DNA from: JABDLF01 sp041609715
GTDB taxonomy: Bacteria; Pseudomonadota; Gammaproteobacteria; Steroidobacterales; JABDLF01
Reading direction: 5' to 3'
DNA: 7,414 nt
Assembly (NCBI GenBank): GCA_041609715.1
Contig: JBFIQI010000112.1
Location: 1-7,414 of the forward strand
The notes below the pieces were generated by a model that was given only the letters and a program-made list of their open reading frames with translations, did no database searches and was not told the origin of the DNA. How positions within the stretch are numbered: the first letter of the stretch is position 1; each line of letters opens with the position of its first letter. The translations under genes were made by a program, and so were the position numbers. Below are positions 1-5,818 of this stretch, piece by piece.

Positions 1-7
1 ATGTGAA

Positions 8-36
8 CCCTTGAAAAAATGGCCGATCGTCCACAC
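8..36 (+). promoter_or_regulatory. Candidate sigma-32 (RpoH) heat-shock promoter for hsp20
   Basis: Positions 8-16 read CCCTTGAAA, which matches the -35 element of RpoH promoters (CCCTTGAA). The matching -10 element (CCCCAT-like) should lie 13-17 bases further on; there the sequence is only GTCCAC at 29-34, a three-of-six match. Heat-shock control of an Hsp20 gene is well established in proteobacteria, so the context fits. The -10 is poor and the site sits at the window edge, so this is a candidate only. It would place the transcription start near 41-46, which conflicts with the full left arm of the inverted repeat at 36-45 being present in the mRNA. Confidence 0.42.
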
Positions 37-121
37 CTGAAGTAGCAAGCTGCCAGCGCGTGGTGATTTTCCGACTCGCGCGCCACGGAAAAGCTGTGTA
101 TTTGCCGAAAACTACTTCAGG
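36..121 (+). promoter_or_regulatory. Inverted repeat that could mask the hsp20 ribosome binding site (RNA thermometer candidate)
   Basis: CCTGAAGTAG at 36-45 is the exact reverse complement of CTACTTCAGG at 112-121. The right arm covers the first three bases of the AGGAG ribosome binding site (119-123) of the hsp20 start at 134. In RNA the two arms would form a 10-bp helix closing a roughly 66-nt interior. That interior can itself fold: CGTGGTG at 59-65 pairs with CGCCACG at 81-87 with one G-U pair, or alternatively TTTTCC at 67-72 pairs with GGAAAA at 87-92. Masking of the Shine-Dalgarno sequence by a heat-labile helix is the known mechanism of ROSE and fourU thermometers of small heat-shock genes. 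No ROSE or fourU signature is visible, so this would be a different type. It requires a transcription start upstream of about 36. Confidence 0.4.
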
Positions 122-133
122 AGAGCATCAAAG

Positions 134-580
134 ATGAACACAATCAGGTACCAGCCCTGGCGGTCTCTCAGCGATCTGCATAACGAGGTCAACCGCCTTT
201 TTGAGAACCCCCTTGCACGCACCGCGGTGGACGAAACGACAGCCTGCGACTGGGTGCCGTCCGTTGACGTGCGCGAGGAGGACGATCGTTTCGTCCTGCA
301 TGCCGATCTGCCGGGCATTGATCCGAAAGACATCGAAATTACGATGGAGCACGGCGTGCTGACCATTCGGGGCGAGCGCAAGACGGAATCGACGACGACC
401 GATAAAGGTTATCGGCGGATCGAGCGCGCTACCGGACAGTTTTATCGTCGCTTTACGCTACCAGACACGGTGGACAGCGACGGCGTAAAGGCCCACGGCA
501 ACAATGGAGTGCTGGAAATTACAATTCCCAAGCAGGCCCGGGTGCAGCCACGCCGTATCGAGGTACACGCGACCGCCTGA
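134..580 (+). CDS. Hsp20-family small heat-shock protein (alpha-crystallin domain)
   Basis: An ATP-independent cytoplasmic holdase chaperone of 148 residues, the usual length for bacterial class A small heat-shock proteins. The N-terminal arm (about 1-40) opens with the common PWRSLSDLHNEVNRLF-type segment. The alpha-crystallin domain spans about 41-133, with DLPGIDPKDIEI at 58-69, GVLTIRGER at 74-82 and the family hallmark A-x(4)-GVL near 120-127 (AHGNNGVLEITIP). The C-terminal tail carries an I-x-V motif (Ile142-Val144), the I-x-I-type anchor used for oligomer assembly. The ATG at 134 is supported by AGGAG at 119-123 with a 10-base spacer. The region upstream holds a sigma-32-like -35 and a repeat able to mask this ribosome binding site. 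degP follows 159 bp downstream on the same strand, but probably has its own promoter. Family assignment is secure; the paralogue name is not. Confidence 0.97.
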   Translation: MNTIRYQPWRSLSDLHNEVNRLFENPLARTAVDETTACDWVPSVDVREEDDRFVLHADLPGIDPKDIEITMEHGVLTIRGERKTESTTTDKGYRRIERATGQFYRRFTLPDTVDSDGVKAHGNNGVLEITIPKQARVQPRRIEVHATA

Positions 581-627
581 GAACCCCGGCAGGAGCGTTC
601 TCACGCAGCTCGCAGCACGGCAATCGG

Positions 628-657
628 GACACCGGGCGGAACTTCCCGCCCGGTGTC
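628..657 (+). other. Strong GC-rich hairpin between hsp20 and degP
   Basis: GACACCGGGCGG (628-639) is the exact reverse complement of CCGCCCGGTGTC (646-657), giving a perfect 12-bp stem with a 6-base AACTTC loop. It lies 47 bp after the hsp20 stop. No T-tract follows (AGTGTCCTCT comes next), so it is not a standard intrinsic terminator; it may act as a 3'-end stabiliser or an imperfect terminator of the hsp20 message. The loop and right-hand closing bases overlap the GGAACTT element described separately. Confidence 0.7.
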
Positions 658-666
658 AGTGTCCTC
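638..666 (+). promoter_or_regulatory. Candidate sigma-E/AlgU promoter for degP
   Basis: GGAACTT at 638-644 is an exact match to the -35 consensus of RpoE/AlgU-type promoters. TCCTC at 662-666 follows after 17 bases and partly matches the -10 element (TC followed by two free bases and usually A). A start would then fall near 672-676, leaving a leader of about 65 nt to the degP ATG. DegP and its relative MucD are classic members of the envelope-stress regulon, which supports the reading. Against it, the -10 is imperfect and the -35 sits in the loop and stem edge of the 628-657 hairpin, so the match could be incidental. Confidence 0.45.
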
Positions 667-676
667 TGCTTACGGA

Positions 677-694
677 GCCGGTGTTTGAACCGGC
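677..694 (+). other. Short hairpin in the degP leader
   Basis: GCCGGT (677-682) pairs exactly with ACCGGC (689-694) around the loop GTTTGA. If degP is transcribed from the candidate start near 672-676, this stem would sit at the very 5' end of the mRNA, where such structures can protect transcripts. It does not touch the ribosome binding site (GGA at 726-728 or GAAG at 732-735), and no T-tract follows it. Confidence 0.4.
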
Positions 695-739
695 CTATAA
701 CCTCACGCACACCCGCGCAACCTTAGGATTTGAAGAACA

Positions 740-2197
740 ATGACCAGATTGACAAACCGATACCTGCGCCGCTCGCCGGCAGCCGTCACGGCGCTGCTGG
801 CCGTGTTTGTAACGGGCCTCGCAACAGCGACCCCGGCAGCCGCCAAGCTCCCGGTCCAGGCTGTGGAGTCGCAGATGCCCTCCCTCGCGCCCATGATCAA
901 GGAGGTGGCGCCTGCCGTGGTGAACATCTCGGTGCGCGGCAGCGTGGCGGTACAGCGCCATCCGTTTTTCGATGATCCTTTCTTCCGGCGTTTTTTTGAA
1001 CAGCCCGGTCGCCCGGAAACGCCCAATCGCCGGCAATTCCGGAGTGGCGGCTCGGGCGTCATCGTGGACGCCAAACGCGGTTACATACTGACCAACAACC
1101 ATGTGGTTGAGAATGCCGACGAGATCAATATCACGCTTAAAGACCAGCGCACTTTCGTGGCCAAGGTTGTTGGCACCGACCCCGCGTCAGACGTGGCGGT
1201 GATCCAGGTGACTGCCGACGATCTCGTGGCCATGCCGCTCGGGGATTCCACCCGGCTGGAAGTGGGTGACTACGTGGTGGCGATCGGCAACCCCTTCGGC
1301 CTTCAGCACACCGTGACAGCTGGCATCGTAAGCGCGCTGGGGCGCTCCGGACTCAACGCCGAGGCATACCAGGACTTCATCCAGACCGATGCTCCCATCA
1401 ATCCCGGCAATTCCGGGGGCGCCCTCGTCAACCTGCGTGGCGAACTGGTGGGCATCAACTCACAGATTCTGTCCACCGGCGGCGGCAACGTCGGGATTGG
1501 TTTTGCCATACCGATCAATATGGCAAGTTCAATCATGGCCCAGCTGCTGGAGCACGGCGAGGTCAAGCGCGGCATTCTCGGTGTCAATATCCAGGATCTG
1601 ACGCCGGAGTTTGCCGCTGCGTTCGACATTGAAACGGCCCAGGGCGCCCTGGTCTCGAATGTCATGGAAGGCTCGGCGGCCGAAAAGGCCGGCATCAAGG
1701 AAGGCGACGTCATTGTCAGCCTCAATGACGAACCGGTGCGTAGTGCAGGAGACCTGCGTAACAAGATCGGTCTGATGCGGGTCGGCGAGAAGATCCGTCT
1801 CGGCATAATCCGGGATGGCAAACCGCGAAATTTGTCTGCGGCCATTCGCGCACGCGAACCTGAGGAAGGGGCGAGTGCCGAGGCCGGCAGCCCCGAGACG
1901 AGTGACAGTGAACCCCTGCACCCGCAGCTGGCCGGTGCACGCTTCGGCGATCTGACCGAAGAATCACCTCTGTTCGGCAAGGTCAGCGGGGTTGTCGTGC
2001 TGGATATCCAGCCAGGTTCGCCCGCTGCCAGGTCAGGCTTGCTGCCCGGTGATGTAGTCACCTCCGTCAAGAGACGCTCCGGGCCGACCGTACTGGTTCG
2101 CAACCTGAAGGAGTTCAGTAAAGCGCTGAATACCAAGGAGCCCATGGTGCTCAAGATTCAGCGTGACGGTGCGGGCTTGTTCCTGCCACTACGCTGA
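740..2197 (+). CDS. degP: Periplasmic serine endoprotease DegP/HtrA (MucD-like, Do family)
   Basis: A periplasmic protease/chaperone that degrades misfolded envelope proteins, 485 residues, typical for the Do family with two PDZ domains. Residues 1-35 form a Sec signal peptide with a likely cut after PAAA. The trypsin-like domain (about 50-275) carries the catalytic triad His121 (TNNHVV), Asp151 (SDVAV) and Ser225 (NPGNSGG). PDZ1 lies at about 278-367 and PDZ2 at about 400-485, ending in FLPLR. An acidic, Ser/Glu-rich linker (about 371-393) joins the PDZ domains. The loop between strands (about 72-100, rich in Phe, Arg and Pro) is short, as in MucD and DegQ. The ATG at 740 has GAAG 4 bases and GGA 11 bases upstream. 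It follows hsp20 on the same strand, has its own sigma-E-like promoter candidate, and ends just before a strong terminator. No rseA/mucA or lepA genes flank it here. The choice among the names degP, degQ and mucD is uncertain. Confidence 0.95.
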   Translation: MTRLTNRYLRRSPAAVTALLAVFVTGLATATPAAAKLPVQAVESQMPSLAPMIKEVAPAVVNISVRGSVAVQRHPFFDDPFFRRFFEQPGRPETPNRRQFRSGGSGVIVDAKRGYILTNNHVVENADEINITLKDQRTFVAKVVGTDPASDVAVIQVTADDLVAMPLGDSTRLEVGDYVVAIGNPFGLQHTVTAGIVSALGRSGLNAEAYQDFIQTDAPINPGNSGGALVNLRGELVGINSQILSTGGGNVGIGFAIPINMASSIMAQLLEHGEVKRGILGVNIQDLTPEFAAAFDIETAQGALVSNVMEGSAAEKAGIKEGDVIVSLNDEPVRSAGDLRNKIGLMRVGEKIRLGIIRDGKPRNLSAAIRAREPEEGASAEAGSPETSDSEPLHPQLAGARFGDLTEESPLFGKVSGVVVLDIQPGSPAARSGLLPGDVVTSVKRRSGPTVLVRNLKEFSKALNTKEPMVLKIQRDGAGLFLPLR

Positions 2198-2219
2198 CAA
2201 GGCATCGCCTTGCAAGAAC

Positions 2220-2250
2220 AAAAAACCCGGCCGAAAGGCCGGGTTTTTTT
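2220..2250. terminator. Bidirectional intrinsic terminator between degP and the convergent outer-membrane gene
   Basis: CCCGGCC (2226-2232) and GGCCGGG (2237-2243) form a 7-bp GC stem capped by a GAAA tetraloop. It is flanked by six A on the left (2220-2225) and seven T on the right (2244-2250), which can extend the stem. It works in both directions: for degP, ending 22 bp upstream, and for the minus-strand beta-barrel gene, whose stop codon (2250-2252) touches the T-tract. This is the clearest regulatory element in the window. Confidence 0.95.
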
Positions 2251-2735
2251 CAGAAGTAATATGCCAGCGAGATCATGTAGGCGGCCTTTTCTATGCCGGT
2301 CAGCTCCAGTTCAAACGCACGCCCGTCCCGCGACCAGCCAATTCCGGCGCCACCCGACAGGCCGCCGCCCCAGGCATCAGACGTCCCAACCTCGACGTAT
2401 TCGAAAAGCACGCCACCACGCAGCTTGAGATACCACATGTTGCCACGCCGCCATGCAAGGTAGCCGCCCAGCGTGCTGAGGGAAAAATCGTAGCGGCCCA
2501 GCGCACCGTCCGCCAGCGTACTCGTCAGATCTGCCTCCAGCGCGAACGCCGGCCATTCACGGTGGCGGTATTGAAGCGTTGCGCCAATGCCCCAGGCCGG
2601 CTCTGCACCGCGGTAGTCAGGCATGACCGCCGCACCCCTTACTGCCCACCCCAGCGAGTCAATCTGCTCGGCGCCCAGGACTGGCCCTGGCATAACAAGA
2701 TACAAGGCGAGTGCAGGTAAGGCCCATATGCGCAT
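2250..2735 (-). CDS. Small outer-membrane beta-barrel protein, function unknown
   Basis: A 161-residue protein with a Sec signal peptide (1-22, likely cut after VLGA). The mature part alternates short stretches of alternating polar and hydrophobic/aromatic residues with polar or Gly-rich turns: about 27-37, 47-58, 61-71, 81-95, 99-114, 122-134, 138-148 and 150-161. This is what a small eight-stranded barrel would look like. The last residue is Phe after two Tyr, the recognition signal of BAM-inserted outer-membrane proteins. It has the size of PagL-type lipid A deacylases, but I see no His-x-Ser-Asn catalytic motif, so I do not assign that activity. The ATG at 2735 is supported by AAGGAG 6 bases upstream on the minus strand (plus-strand 2742-2747). 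It lies 79 bp downstream of the TauE-like gene and could be read from that promoter or its own. Transcription ends at the 2220-2250 terminator. Confidence 0.85.
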   Translation of the reverse strand: MRIWALPALALYLVMPGPVLGAEQIDSLGWAVRGAAVMPDYRGAEPAWGIGATLQYRHREWPAFALEADLTSTLADGALGRYDFSLSTLGGYLAWRRGNMWYLKLRGGVLFEYVEVGTSDAWGGGLSGGAGIGWSRDGRAFELELTGIEKAAYMISLAYYF

Positions 2736-2814
2736 GTGATGCTCCTTTTGTCTGGCTGCCCCGGCGGCTGTTTATTCAGCGAATACCGCTTTGCAAGGTT
2801 TAAACATCTTCAAT

Positions 2815-3615
2815 TCAGTAAACAATCGCCAGGATCATGCGCAGGCCGATCAAGGCCAGCAACACGGCGAATGCCCTGCGCAGCGTTCTGACCGGCAGGC
2901 TGTGTGCCAGCCTCGCGCCCAGGGGCGCGCTCAAAACACTGGTAAGCGCCACGCCGAGCACGGCTGGCCAATAGACAAAGCCGGTGGACCCGCCGGGCAG
3001 TCCTGCCTCGCCCCAGCCGCTGATCACAAACCCAATTGTGCCTGCCAGCGCGATCGGCAAACCGCAGGCGGCGGCCGTTGCAACGGAGTTACGAATGCCG
3101 ACGTTGCACCAAAGCAGGAATGGGTTGCTGGCTGCACCACCGCCGATCCCTGCAAGTGCCGAGACCGCACCGATCACTACGCCGGCAGCCGTCATTCCCG
3201 GGGCAGCCGGTAGTGCCCGATGACCGGCCGGCCGCAACTCCAGGCCGATCTGGATGGCGGCTGCCAGTGCGAGCGCCCCGAAAAAAACCCGCAAGCCCAG
3301 CGTGTTCAGGGTATCGGCAAGCCAGGCACCCGCCAAGGTGCCAGTGACGAGACCCGGAAGTAAGCGCATAAAGACCGGCCACAGCACGGCCCCTCGCTGG
3401 TGATGCGCCCACAGGGAAGAGATCGAGGTAAAGATAATGGAGGCCAGTGAAGAGCCAATGGCGAGATGCATGATGATCCCGGTAGGCACGCCAGCGCTGG
3501 CAAACACGAAGCTCAGGATGGCTACGATCAGAAACCCGCCACCGATCCCGAACAAGCCTGCGCCCAGGCCCGCAAGCAGGCCGGTAAGGGGAAAAAATAA
3601 CCAGTAAGACGTCAT
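2815..3615 (-). CDS. TauE/SafE-family membrane permease (sulfite exporter TauE-like)
   Basis: An inner-membrane protein of 266 residues, nearly all hydrophobic segments, about 8 in number (roughly 5-35, 44-68, 76-100, 106-124, 142-165, 176-200, 211-234, 245-264). It shows the family's internal duplication: the signature GIGGG occurs at 23-27 in the first half and again at 156-160 in the second, each within a Gly/Ala-rich helix. Members are thought to export sulfite, sulfonates or other small organic anions, but substrates are known for few, and no sulfur-metabolism gene is visible nearby to suggest one here. The ATG at 3615 is a natural N-terminus for the family, but I see only a weak ribosome binding site upstream of it. 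It is transcribed divergently from slt and upstream of the beta-barrel gene; no terminator separates those two minus-strand genes. Confidence 0.93.
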   Translation of the reverse strand: MTSYWLFFPLTGLLAGLGAGLFGIGGGFLIVAILSFVFASAGVPTGIIMHLAIGSSLASIIFTSISSLWAHHQRGAVLWPVFMRLLPGLVTGTLAGAWLADTLNTLGLRVFFGALALAAAIQIGLELRPAGHRALPAAPGMTAAGVVIGAVSALAGIGGGAASNPFLLWCNVGIRNSVATAAACGLPIALAGTIGFVISGWGEAGLPGGSTGFVYWPAVLGVALTSVLSAPLGARLAHSLPVRTLRRAFAVLLALIGLRMILAIVY

Positions 3616-3699
3616 AGACAGCCAGATCTCGAAGCGCGCTTTGCGTGCCGCTCTTGCTAACGGAGCATATCACTGCCCATTCGCAGGATCTTCATCCGG

Positions 3700-3723
3700 A
3701 CACCGGAAAACCCGTGTTTTTTT
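3700..3723 (+). terminator. Terminator-like hairpin in front of slt
   Basis: ACACCGG (3700-3706) pairs with CCCGTGT (3711-3717) around an AAAA loop, six pairs with one C-C mismatch, and is directly followed by T to position 3723. No plus-strand gene ends here, since the slt start is about 58 bp further on. An overlapping alternative hairpin, TCCGG/CCGGA at 3695-3707, would exclude it. This could be an attenuator in the slt leader, the end of a short unannotated RNA, or chance. Confidence 0.3.
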
Positions 3724-3780
3724 AATAAGGTGCGACAATTATGTGATGCTTGTTCTTGCCTGCCGGAAGGAATCGGCTTT

Positions 3781-5754
3781 ATGCTGGTACCTATGCATCG
3801 ACTTGCAATCCTCATGATTTTTTTCGTGTCACCGGCGCTTGCCACCGGCGACACGACCAGCAGCGCTGCTCCGGATCGGCTGGAGGCACAAAGGGCAGCC
3901 TTTCGCGATGCTTACGCTCATGCGCAGAAAGGCGAGGAATCACAGGTGGCAGAACACCTGGACATGCTGGCCGACTACGTGTTGTTACCTGATCTCGAGG
4001 CGGCCCTGATTCGTGCCGGGTTACGCAAGGCATCGGACTACCGCGTTGAAACCTTTCTTGCCACGCACAAGCAGCTTGGAATTGCCGATGAAATTCGCGG
4101 GCTTTGGCTGAACGAACTTGCGCGCAGGCAGCGCTGGCAGAAATACCTCGAACTCTATGTAGAGGATGGCAGCACGACGCGCCAGTGCCACTGGTTTACG
4201 GCGCGCATCGCTACCGGGAAGACGCGCGGCCTGGCAGATGAAATACTGCCGGTCTGGCTGGTTGGTGAAAGCCGGCCCGATGCCTGCGACCTTCCCTTCC
4301 GGTACCTTGCGGAAGTCGGGTATCTCACCGAGCCCCGCAGGCGCAAACGTATGGCAATGGCCATCGACGCGCGTGAATTCTCCCTGGCACGCTTTCTTGC
4401 TGCTGAACTCGACTGGCAGGACCAGGATTGGGTGGCTCGCTGGCAGCGCATGCGCGCCAACCCGACCGCGGCGCTCGCCAGGCCAGAGCGCTTCAAGAAC
4501 AACAGCGCGGAACGGGAGCTGATCCTGTACGGATTCCGTCGCCTCGCTCGCCAGGACCCCCTGTACGCGGCAAACGCCTGGCTGGACTACCGTGCGAAGT
4601 TTGATTTCAATCCATCCGAACGCAACGAAGTCAGCCGCCAGATCGGCTTATGGGCCGCGCGCAAACATTTGCCTGAGTCCGCCGCGCTGCTCGCTGCCGT
4701 GCCGGCATCGGCGCGCAACATCGATGTACGTCAGTGGCAGGTACGCACCGCCCTGCGCAACCAGGACTGGCCCGCGATTTTCGCTTACATCAACGAGCTG
4801 CCGGGCGCCGAGCGTGACCGGGAAATGTGGCGTTACTGGCGGGCGCGGGCGATGCAGGAGCAGGGGCAGCACGATGCTGCCAGCGCAATCTTCAGAAGCC
4901 TCGCGAAAGTGCGCGATTATTACGGCTTTCTGGCTGCCGACCAGATCGGGGCACCCTATGCCTTTGAACATCGTCCGCTCCAGGTAGATGCCACCCTGCT
5001 TGCGGAGCTCGCGGACCGCGCAGACCTTCGCCGCGCGCGGGAACTGTTTATCGCCGGGCTGCACGGCCGGGCCCGCAGAGAATGGAATGCGGCACTGGAT
5101 GACATGACCGCTGCTGAGCGCAAGCAGGCCGCGATACTGGCCCACCAGTGGGCGTGGCCGTCACGGGCGATTGCCACCGCATCGACGGACGACATGCTGG
5201 ATGACCTGGAAATTCGCTTCCCAACCCCCTACCGGGAACTGTTCGCGGAAAAAACAGATGCGGCCAATATCGATTTCAGCTGGGCCTATGGCATTGCCCG
5301 CAGCGAGAGCCTGTTCATGCCGGATGTGTCTTCGGGTGCCGGCGCTCTTGGTCTGATGCAGCTGATGCCAGCCACTGGCCGCCAGGTTGCGCGCAGCGCA
5401 CGTATTCGCTACACAAACAAGTTCAGCCTGCTTGATCCCGAGATCAACATCACGCTGGGTACCCGTTACCTGGGACGCATGTATGAACGCTTCGGGGGCA
5501 ACCAGGTGCTGGCGACAGCGGCCTACAACGCGGGGCCACACCGGGTCGACCGCTGGCTGCCCGAAAACGGCGAGGTTATCGCCGACATCTGGGTAGACAC
5601 GATACCGTTCACCGAGACGCGCCGGTACGTGCGGCGGGTGCTTTCCAGCCAGGTCATCTTTACCTGGCGCCTCACGGGCAGCGAACAGCGTCTGGCCGAA
5701 CTGATGCCGCCGGTAATCACGGCCGAGCAGATGGCCAAACTCACCAAGCTCTGA
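3781..5754 (+). CDS. slt: Soluble lytic murein transglycosylase (Slt70 type)
   Basis: Cleaves the MurNAc-GlcNAc bond of peptidoglycan to give 1,6-anhydroMurNAc ends; acts in the periplasm during wall recycling and remodelling. With the ATG at 3781 the product has 657 residues, close to E. coli Slt70. Residues 1-21 are a Sec signal peptide (ending SPALA). About 25-400 is the alpha-helical ring (U domain), about 405-490 the linker domain, and about 495-640 the lysozyme-like catalytic domain. The catalytic acid is Glu509 in ARSES, followed by GLMQLMPATG (524-533) and AYNAG (581-585), the three motifs of family 1 transglycosylases. The reading frame also stays open to a GTG at 3730, but GGAAGGA at 3765-3771, 9 bases before 3781, favours the ATG; the ATG at 3793 is a further possibility. 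The dehydrogenase-fold gene follows after 64 bp and is probably co-transcribed. Confidence 0.96.
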   Translation: MLVPMHRLAILMIFFVSPALATGDTTSSAAPDRLEAQRAAFRDAYAHAQKGEESQVAEHLDMLADYVLLPDLEAALIRAGLRKASDYRVETFLATHKQLGIADEIRGLWLNELARRQRWQKYLELYVEDGSTTRQCHWFTARIATGKTRGLADEILPVWLVGESRPDACDLPFRYLAEVGYLTEPRRRKRMAMAIDAREFSLARFLAAELDWQDQDWVARWQRMRANPTAALARPERFKNNSAERELILYGFRRLARQDPLYAANAWLDYRAKFDFNPSERNEVSRQIGLWAARKHLPESAALLAAVPASARNIDVRQWQVRTALRNQDWPAIFAYINELPGAERDREMWRYWRARAMQEQGQHDAASAIFRSLAKVRDYYGFLAADQIGAPYAFEHRPLQVDATLLAELADRADLRRARELFIAGLHGRARREWNAALDDMTAAERKQAAILAHQWAWPSRAIATASTDDMLDDLEIRFPTPYRELFAEKTDAANIDFSWAYGIARSESLFMPDVSSGAGALGLMQLMPATGRQVARSARIRYTNKFSLLDPEINITLGTRYLGRMYERFGGNQVLATAAYNAGPHRVDRWLPENGEVIADIWVDTIPFTETRRYVRRVLSSQVIFTWRLTGSEQRLAELMPPVITAEQMAKLTKL

Positions 5755-5818
5755 TTTACGGGTAGAATTGCCGCCTGTCACCGGCCGGCCATTCCCGGGG
5801 ACCCACACCGGAAGCATC

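Noticed and set aside
677..694. GTTTGAACCGGC-like stretch resembling the T arm of a tRNA
   Set aside because: The bases around it do not give acceptor, D or anticodon stems; it is better read as a simple 6-bp hairpin.
1303..2154. Long minus-strand open frame of 283 codons opposite degP
   Set aside because: It lies wholly inside a gene with an intact catalytic triad and PDZ domains. Its composition is rich in Ser, Arg and Pro with no recognisable domain, typical of the antisense frame of a GC-rich gene.
2163..2720. Plus-strand open frame of 185 codons, longer than the beta-barrel gene it opposes
   Set aside because: It has no ribosome binding site, overlaps the degP end and the strong terminator, and has a basic low-information composition. 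The minus-strand frame has a signal peptide, good ribosome binding site, strand pattern and terminal Phe.
2250..2735. PagL-type lipid A deacylase identity for the beta-barrel protein
   Set aside because: Size and topology would fit, but the conserved His and Ser catalytic motif near the C-terminal strands is not present.
2773..2785. TATTC-AGC-GAATA inverted repeat between the TauE-like and beta-barrel genes
   Set aside because: Five-base arms in an AT-rich stretch are expected by chance and no T-tract or operator pattern accompanies them.
5763..5768. TAGAAT as a possible -10 element just before the NDUFA9-like gene
   Set aside because: It is a 5-of-6 match, but no TTGACA-like -35 lies 16-18 bases upstream and there is no extended -10, so a promoter cannot be supported.
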